11,240 nucleotides of DNA from contig CAYYGL010000162.1 in NCBI GenBank assembly GCA_964471235.1, forward strand, positions 1-11,240, in the 5' to 3' direction. The notes under the pieces were generated by a model. That model did no database searches. It was not told the DNA's origin and was given only the letters and a program-made list of their open reading frames with translations. A program made the translations under genes and the position numbers. The stretch is from CAYYGL01 sp964471235 (GTDB lineage Bacteria > Calditrichota > Calditrichia > RBG-13-44-9 > J075). Positions 6,661 to 11,240 of this stretch are shown here, one piece after another (positions within the stretch are counted from its first letter, which is position 1; every line of letters starts with the position of its first letter).

Positions 6661-8076
6661 ATGCAAAAACAGATTAAGTTTTTTGCCCAGGTAAATCGTA
6701 ATTTTAAGCAGGCAGCCGCTTATACCAAACATCCTGCCGGATTGTTGAAACAGATAAAAATCTGCAACAGCGTTTATCACATCACCTTTCCGTTAAAGCG
6801 GGATGATGGGTCTATCGAGACGATCCAGGCGTGGCGGGCGGAACACAGCCATCACAAGCTGCCGGTGAAGGGGGGCATCCGTTATGCGGCGAATGTCAAT
6901 GAAGATGAGGTGATGGCATTAGCCGCCTTGATGACTTATAAATGCGCCATTGTGGATGTACCGTTCGGGGGCGCCAAGGGCGGAATCAAAGTTTCCAAAT
7001 GGAAATATTCCGATGCCGAGTTGGAGCGCATCACCCGTCGTTATACGTTTGAGCTCGTGAAGAAAAATTTTATCGGTCCCGGGGTAGATGTGCCGGCGCC
7101 GGATTACGGCACCGGGGCACGGGAAATGGCATGGATCGCCGACACTTACAATGCCATGACCAATAATCCCATCGATGCTTTTGCCTGTGTGACCGGCAAA
7201 CCCATTCCCCAGGGCGGGGTTCGCGGTCGGGTAGAAGCCACCGGTCGGGGAGTCTTTTTCGGCATTCGGGAAGCCTGCTCATTTACAGAGGATATGAAGC
7301 GACTGGGGTTATCGCCCGGATTGGAAGGAAAAACCGTGGTGGTGCAGGGATTGGGAAACGTGGGTTACCATGCCGCTAAATTTTTGCAGGACGGCGGCGC
7401 AGTGATCGTGGGATTGGCGGAATACGAAGGCGCCATCTACAATCCAAAAGGATTGGACGTGGATGCAGTGGTGGCGCATCGCAAAAGCACCAACTCTATT
7501 CTGAATTTTCCGGGTGCCCAGAATTTAAATCAATCCACCGAAGCCCTGGAACTGGAATGCGATATTTTGGTACCGGCTGCGTTGGAAAATCAGATCACCA
7601 TGGAGAACGCCCCGCACATCAAGGCGAAAATTATAGCCGAAGCTGCCAACGGACCGGTTACCTCCGATGCCAGTGATTTATTGTTAAAAGGTAGAAAAAT
7701 GATTATCCCGGATATGTATTTGAACGCCGGCGGTGTTACGGTCTCTTATTTTGAATGGCTGAAGAACCTTTCCCATATTCGCTTCGGGAGAATGAGCCGA
7801 CGACTGGAAGAAAACGTAAACCGGGATCTATTAGATACCATCGGGAAACTCACCGGTAAAACGGTACCGGAAGAAACGTTTCGAAAACTTGCCCACGGAC
7901 CCGAGGAGAAAGACCTGGTAAATTCCGGTCTGGAAGAAACCATGATCAGTGCGTATCATCAAATTCGGGAGATTCGGCAACAGCACAACAATGAGATTTC
8001 CCTGCGCACCGCAGCATTTATTAATGCTATCAACAAAATAGCGGTCAGCTATATGGAATTGGGAATTTTTCCGTAG
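6661..8076 (+). CDS. Glutamate dehydrogenase (Glu/Leu/Phe/Val dehydrogenase family), animal-like
   Basis: 471-residue enzyme predicted to interconvert glutamate and 2-oxoglutarate plus ammonium with NAD(P). Visible active-site residues are K70 (VKGGIRY), K94 (TYKCAIVDVP), catalytic K106 (PFGGAKGGIK) and D148 (VPAPDYGTG). The Rossmann motif is VVVQGLGNVG (226-235); E254 or a neighbour would sit near the cofactor 2'-hydroxyl and may favour NAD, but this is uncertain. Motifs NAGGVTVSYFEWLKNL (355-370) and LRTAAFINAI (448-457) closely recall mitochondrial enzymes as I remember them. A 45-residue segment (371-415) occupies the position of the animal 'antenna'. AGGAGA at 6649-6654 supports the ATG. 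A branched-chain or phenylalanine dehydrogenase role is less likely, given the length and animal-like motifs. It follows sdhB by 222 bases and ends at a hairpin, so it is probably its own unit. Confidence 0.93.
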   Translation: MQKQIKFFAQVNRNFKQAAAYTKHPAGLLKQIKICNSVYHITFPLKRDDGSIETIQAWRAEHSHHKLPVKGGIRYAANVNEDEVMALAALMTYKCAIVDVPFGGAKGGIKVSKWKYSDAELERITRRYTFELVKKNFIGPGVDVPAPDYGTGAREMAWIADTYNAMTNNPIDAFACVTGKPIPQGGVRGRVEATGRGVFFGIREACSFTEDMKRLGLSPGLEGKTVVVQGLGNVGYHAAKFLQDGGAVIVGLAEYEGAIYNPKGLDVDAVVAHRKSTNSILNFPGAQNLNQSTEALELECDILVPAALENQITMENAPHIKAKIIAEAANGPVTSDASDLLLKGRKMIIPDMYLNAGGVTVSYFEWLKNLSHIRFGRMSRRLEENVNRDLLDTIGKLTGKTVPEETFRKLAHGPEEKDLVNSGLEETMISAYHQIREIRQQHNNEISLRTAAFINAINKIAVSYMELGIFP

Positions 8077-8091
8077 AGATTGCATGATGGC

Positions 8092-8119
8092 GGTTCTCGC
8101 TGTGCGAACAGCGAGAACC
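8092..8119 (+). terminator. Hairpin after glutamate dehydrogenase, probable terminator
   Basis: GGTTCTCGCTG (8092-8102) and CAGCGAGAACC (8109-8119) form a perfect 11-base stem with a six-base loop. It starts 15 bases after the stop codon and is followed by ATATTTT. The T-run is short and interrupted, so termination may be partial, but the position and stem quality are good. Confidence 0.6.
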
Positions 8120-8292
8120 ATATTTTCAGGGGATTATCCCCTTGCGAAACGAAACAAGTTTACCTCGGAGAGATATCTGCTCGTTCCTGGAATTGCTCCC
8201 CTATTTAATCTCCCCCTATTGCATATTTCCCCTCTTTCGGGTATATTGTTTAACCTTCAAACCTGAAATTATTGTAACTATTCAGTTGTCTA

Positions 8293-8433
8293 GCCATAGA
8301 GAGCATAGATGTCATTTAGAAAATGAAAAAATTTATCAAAAAACGGGATAACAAGAAATTTTGCAGAAGTTTTTGCGCTATTTCCGGCTTTCCCCTTGAA
8401 TTCCTTTTCTGAAAACTCTGTAGACTCTGTGGC
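8293..8433. repeat. MITE-like element with imperfect terminal inverted repeats
   Basis: GCCATAGAGAGCATAGA (8293-8309) matches the reverse complement of 8417-8433 (GCCACAGAGTCTACAGA) at 12 of 17 positions. Each arm also contains a short internal direct repeat (ATAGA.../ACAGAG...). The whole is about 141 bases with no coding potential. CACAGAG-rich termini of this style recur in intergenic regions of many bacterial genomes, from memory. Without other copies to compare, its limits and mobility are unproven. Confidence 0.45.
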
Positions 8434-8441
8434 CGAATCGT

Positions 8442-8460
8442 TACAAATTATTTGTATAAA
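8442..8460 (+). promoter_or_regulatory. Palindrome overlapping a possible -10 box before the HsdR_N-like gene
   Basis: TACAAAT-T-ATTTGTA (8442-8456) is a perfect 15-base dyad. TATAAA (8455-8460) overlaps its right end and would serve as a -10 box, with a start about 18 bases before the ATG. No good -35 hexamer lies 16-18 bases upstream. A repressor bound to the dyad would block this promoter, so regulation or autoregulation is plausible but unproven. Confidence 0.35.
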
Positions 8461-8484
8461 AACTAAGTTCGGAAAGGAAGTGCT

Positions 8485-9222
8485 ATGCAACCAATCCCAA
8501 AGAATATTGTAACGCGTTTTCTGAATACCAGCCCCAAATTTCAAAATATTTTAAAAGAAGCACTCGCTCAGCAGAAAAAAGAAGCGGCTACCCGTACGAT
8601 TGTCTCCGATATGTTGGCGGAAATATTGGGATATGACAAATATAATGACATCATATTTGATCTGATTGATACCGACGAGAAACGAGATTTGGTAATCGCT
8701 TTAAACGGCAAGCATCTTTTCCCGGTGGAAATTGTTTCGGTTGGAAGTGAATTAAAGAAAGGGCTTTTGCGGGAGACAAAAATCTTTGCTCTTGATCAGG
8801 GTTTAGACTGGGTTGTCTACACCAACGGAATTGAATGGCATATTTACCGGATTGACCCGAATGCTGCCCTCTCCATGGAACAGGTACTTCAACTTAATTT
8901 TCTGAAAATGAGTTTTCGAACCCCTGATGAACAATATTTATTGTACCTGTTGAGTAAAGAAGGCTTTCGGAATAACGCCATTCATGCTTATTACCAGCGA
9001 ATGCAAATTGTTAATCCATATACGGCAAGTGTGATGCTCCAGGAAGATTGGGTAGCAGAAAAAATTGCAGTAGAACTAAAAAAACTGTGCCCGAACTTAC
9101 TAATCGAACCAGAAGAAATTACGGAAATCATCCTAACCAAGGTTTTACGGGAAGAAGTTACCACCGGAAAAGCATTCAATAACGCGAAGTTTACCATCCA
9201 GAAGTTGAGCCGGCAATCTTAA
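8485..9222 (+). CDS. HsdR N-terminal-like (PD-(D/E)xK fold) protein of unknown function
   Basis: This 245-residue protein has a region (about 35-125) resembling the N-terminal nuclease domain of type I restriction HsdR subunits. Helix TRTIVSDMLAEILGY (36-50) comes first. Next come KRDLVIALNGKHLFPVEIVS (66-85), where D68 and E82 sit at the expected metal-binding places, and then LDWVVYTNGIEWHIYRI (107-123), like the 'GV.W.ILTNG..W.LY' strand of that family. In active members the acidic residue is followed by x-K (ExK); here the triplet is E82-I-V84, so the catalytic lysine seems missing. No helicase or other HsdR motor follows, and no hsdM/hsdS is present. AAGGAAG (8474-8480) supports the ATG. 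Residues 145-245 are mostly helical and unrecognised. It may be an inactive DNA-binding relative or a structural domain. Confidence 0.75.
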   Translation: MQPIPKNIVTRFLNTSPKFQNILKEALAQQKKEAATRTIVSDMLAEILGYDKYNDIIFDLIDTDEKRDLVIALNGKHLFPVEIVSVGSELKKGLLRETKIFALDQGLDWVVYTNGIEWHIYRIDPNAALSMEQVLQLNFLKMSFRTPDEQYLLYLLSKEGFRNNAIHAYYQRMQIVNPYTASVMLQEDWVAEKIAVELKKLCPNLLIEPEEITEIILTKVLREEVTTGKAFNNAKFTIQKLSRQS

Positions 9223-9322
9223 ACTCAGATGCTGCCATCCGTTCTCGGAAACATGCAAAAGCTCTGAATGCTTTCGTCCTACAAAATGCATCCCCCGTGG
9301 TTCAATACCTGAACATTTTATC

Positions 9323-10747
9323 CTATGCCCGGTCTTTCAGAGATTCCAACCCGGGCAGCCCGATAGGAAATGTTTGCTGCAAGACCGCCATGGCGCTCAG
9401 CACCGACTCCTCATCACGGGGGCGCCCCAACACCTGCATACCTACCGGCAGATTGTCCGCCGTCAAACCGCAGGGCACACACCCCACCGGCAAACCGCTC
9501 AGGCTTAAAATAAAGGTGGGGGCAATCCAATCCACATAGGTCTTCATCGGTTTACCGCCAATGGTAGCCGGATAATTCTGTTCCACCGGAAAGGGCGGAA
9601 TTGCCATACACGGGGTAATCAGGTAATCATATTGTTGGAAGAATTCATAAAACAACTGCCACATTTTTCCCCGGGCTTGTTCCGCAGCACCCAATTGCTC
9701 CATCGAGACCTGCAATCCGGATTTGATATTGCCTTTCAGGTTGCTGCCGAATTGCTCGGTTTTATCCAGACGGCGATATTGCTGCGCCACCATCCAGAAG
9801 CCCCGGATGGCTAAAAAAGGTTCCCATCCGAAAGAGAGGTCAAATTCTATTTCTTCAACTTTAGCGCCGGTTTGTGCCAGGTTTTGGGCAGCATCCCGGC
9901 AAATACGCCCCACCTCCGCATCAATGCCGATTCCGGCAATATCAGCGCTGTAGGCTATTTTCGCCCCCTGCAACGATGGGGAGGCCACGGCATCTAAAAA
10001 ATTCCGTCCCCGGGTGGGTTGACAAACCGGTGAAAGCGGGCTGGGGCCTGCTACCGCCTGCAACATCAGGGCAATATCTTCGGCGGTGCGCGCCATGGGA
10101 CCGGTCACCTGCATGTTGTCCCACAGATATTCGGAAGGATAGGTGGGCACCAGTCCCGGTGAAGGGCGCAACCCGGTGACACCGCAGAAGGATGCCGGAA
10201 TTCGCAAGGAACCGCCCAGATCCGTGCCTTCTGCCAGGGCAATCATCCCCACGGCTAACGCCGCTGCGCCGCCCCCGGTGGAACCACCGGCGCTCAATGC
10301 CGGATTCCAGGGATTTCGCGTTACTCCAAACACCTCGTTAAACGTATTCCCGCCGGTGGCAAATTCCGGCGTATTGGTCTTCCCTAAAATAATTCCACCG
10401 GCTTGTTTCACCCGTGTGACCACCAGAGCATCTTCATCCGGAACATAATCCGCATATAAGGGACAGCCATACGTGGTACGGATGCCGGCGGTCGGCGTTA
10501 CATCCTTTATTCCCACCGGCAAACCGTATAACAACCCCCGATCTTTTTTCTTCGACCAATTTTCGGTTAATCGCTTTGCTTCATCCCGGGCATTATCCGC
10601 CAGGGTTACCACCGCATTAACCCGCTTGTTATAGCGGTCAATTTGCGCCAGGGTAGCCTCCATCAAATCGAGCGGTGAGAATTCTCCTTTATCCAGCATT
10701 TGCCGTAGTTGCACTGCCGGTTTGCGTAACACTTCTTCCGGTATCAT
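9323..10747 (-). CDS. Amidase-signature family hydrolase
   Basis: 474-residue member of the amidase signature family, which hydrolyses amide bonds through a Ser-cisSer-Lys triad. The triad is visible: K81 (GLPVGIKDV), S156 in the glycine-serine loop (SAGGSTGGGAAALA) and nucleophile S180 (GTDLGGSLRIPAS). Length fits the family (about 450-500). It resembles GatA, but gatB and gatC are not nearby. Together with the divergent C-terminal half, this favours a stand-alone amidase of unknown substrate over the Glu-tRNA(Gln) amidotransferase subunit. AGGAGG lies just upstream of the ATG at 10745-10747 and overlaps the end of engB's trailer; only 13 bases separate the two genes, so they are co-transcribed. 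No signal peptide is seen, so it is probably cytoplasmic. It converges on the 8485-9222 gene across 100 bases with no obvious terminator. Confidence 0.9.
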   Translation of the reverse strand: MIPEEVLRKPAVQLRQMLDKGEFSPLDLMEATLAQIDRYNKRVNAVVTLADNARDEAKRLTENWSKKKDRGLLYGLPVGIKDVTPTAGIRTTYGCPLYADYVPDEDALVVTRVKQAGGIILGKTNTPEFATGGNTFNEVFGVTRNPWNPALSAGGSTGGGAAALAVGMIALAEGTDLGGSLRIPASFCGVTGLRPSPGLVPTYPSEYLWDNMQVTGPMARTAEDIALMLQAVAGPSPLSPVCQPTRGRNFLDAVASPSLQGAKIAYSADIAGIGIDAEVGRICRDAAQNLAQTGAKVEEIEFDLSFGWEPFLAIRGFWMVAQQYRRLDKTEQFGSNLKGNIKSGLQVSMEQLGAAEQARGKMWQLFYEFFQQYDYLITPCMAIPPFPVEQNYPATIGGKPMKTYVDWIAPTFILSLSGLPVGCVPCGLTADNLPVGMQVLGRPRDEESVLSAMAVLQQTFPIGLPGLESLKDRA

Positions 10748-10760
10748 CTTGATATCCTCC

Positions 10761-11240
10761 TCATTTTACCTGTTCCGCAATGAACTTTAACAATTCACCC
10801 TTCCCGGTACGGTCTTTGGCAGAGAAAAGAAACACCGGTTGCGATTCATTTAATCCCAGGGTTTTCCGAATCTCCTCCACCTGTCGTTTCCGGGCGGAAC
10901 GCGGCACTTTGTCAATCTTGGTTGCGACGATGAAATGCGGGATCTGGTGATGTTGCAGCCAGGCCACCAATTGGCGATCGGAATCTTTTGCCCCAACTTT
11001 GCTGTCGATTAACACAACCAGCATCTTTAAACCAGGACTGTTCAGCAAATACCCTTCGATGGCTGCTTGCCAGTTTTTTTGTTCTCTTTTGGAAGTTTTG
11101 GCAAAGCCATACCCGGGTAGATCCACCATGTAGAATTTATCATCGATTGAGAAATAATTGATGGTGCGGGTTTTACCGGGCTGCTTACTAACCCGGGCAA
11201 AATTTTTGATGTTTAACAGACAATTGATTAAAGATGATTT
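10761..11240 (-). CDS. engB: Ribosome biogenesis GTP-binding protein EngB/YsxC, 5' end outside window
   Basis: The last 159 residues of a small GTPase needed for large ribosomal subunit assembly. The frame is open to the window edge, beginning inside the P-loop with KSSLIN (G1, GxxxxGKS). It continues with SKQPGKTRTINYF (residues 18-30, the G2 switch region typical of EngB), DLPGYGFAK (40-48, G3), VATKIDKV (105-112, G4) and SAK (140-142, G5). The DLPGYG and QPGKTRT motifs are specific to the EngB/YihA/YsxC family. Full-length EngB is about 195 residues, so about 35-40 N-terminal residues lie beyond the edge. An internal methionine at 11127-11129 is not the start because it would delete the P-loop. 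The stop at 10761-10763 leads into the amidase gene after 13 bases. Confidence 0.95.
   Translation of the reverse strand, partial: KSSLINCLLNIKNFARVSKQPGKTRTINYFSIDDKFYMVDLPGYGFAKTSKREQKNWQAAIEGYLLNSPGLKMLVVLIDSKVGAKDSDRQLVAWLQHHQIPHFIVATKIDKVPRSARKRQVEEIRKTLGLNESQPVFLFSAKDRTGKGELLKFIAEQVK

Larger units (their letters stand above)
8077..8484. other. Intergenic region with terminator, repeat element and palindrome
   Basis: This 408-base gap has no supportable gene. It contains the hairpin after the glutamate dehydrogenase gene (8092-8119), a stretch without clear structure (about 8130-8290), a terminal-inverted-repeat element (8293-8433) and a palindrome next to a possible -10 box (8442-8460). 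Confidence 0.7.

Noticed and set aside
8290..8544. An 84-residue minus-strand frame before and into the HsdR_N-like gene
   Set aside because: It translates the inverted-repeat element (ATESTEFSE...) and overlaps a better-supported gene start.
8485..9222. A complete type I restriction-modification or other defence island
   Set aside because: Only the HsdR N-terminal-like domain is present; neighbours are glutamate dehydrogenase and an amidase, with no methyltransferase, specificity subunit or helicase.
9323..10747. GatA subunit of the Glu-tRNA(Gln) amidotransferase
   Set aside because: The triad is shared by the whole amidase family, and there is no gatB/gatC nearby; a stand-alone amidase is the safer call.
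1..11240. tRNA or rRNA genes, CRISPR arrays, insertion-sequence transposases, origins
   Set aside because: Reading the intergenic regions showed no cloverleaf with conserved tRNA bases, no regularly spaced repeats and no transposase-like protein.

Overview
The window carries core metabolic and housekeeping genes of a free-living bacterium. The succinate dehydrogenase is the Bacteroidota/Calditrichota style (one b558-type cytochrome b, gene order C-A-B). The genes use clear Shine-Dalgarno sites, and the best promoter resembles the general sigma70 consensus rather than the Bacteroidota -33/-7 type. This suggests a Calditrichota-like or related FCB-group lineage, possibly a metagenomic genome. 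That placement is an inference from protein style, not a search result.

Layout. Bases 1-1984 hold two acyl-CoA carboxylase genes on the minus strand: the start of a biotin carboxylase (1-123, cut by the window edge) and, upstream of it, a complete methylcrotonyl-CoA carboxylase-type beta subunit (377-1984). A 560-base divergent intergenic region with a strong promoter (2447-2475) leads into sdhC-sdhA-sdhB (2546-6438). This operon is interrupted between sdhA and sdhB by 515 bases of repeat-rich non-coding DNA. A glutamate dehydrogenase of unusually animal-like sequence follows (6661-8076) and ends in a hairpin. Next comes a 408-base gap with a terminal-inverted-repeat element, then a lone 245-residue protein resembling the N-terminal nuclease domain of type I restriction HsdR (8485-9222). 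The right end is on the minus strand: an amidase-signature hydrolase (9323-10747), 13 bases downstream of the ribosome-assembly GTPase gene engB, which runs off the window.

How the genes fit together. The carboxylase pair (probably leucine or branched acyl-CoA breakdown), glutamate dehydrogenase (2-oxoglutarate from glutamate) and succinate dehydrogenase (TCA cycle and quinone pool) fit a lineage that oxidises amino acids. The amidase could feed the same theme but has no identifiable substrate. EngB is unrelated housekeeping.

The least ordinary material is non-coding: a REP-like three-way-junction palindrome, GTGAAACG-type repeats at two loci, and a MITE-like element. Two proteins also stand out: the HsdR_N-like protein, whose expected catalytic lysine appears replaced, and the glutamate dehydrogenase, which carries a short antenna-like C-terminal segment. 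I did not find a convincing new multi-gene system.
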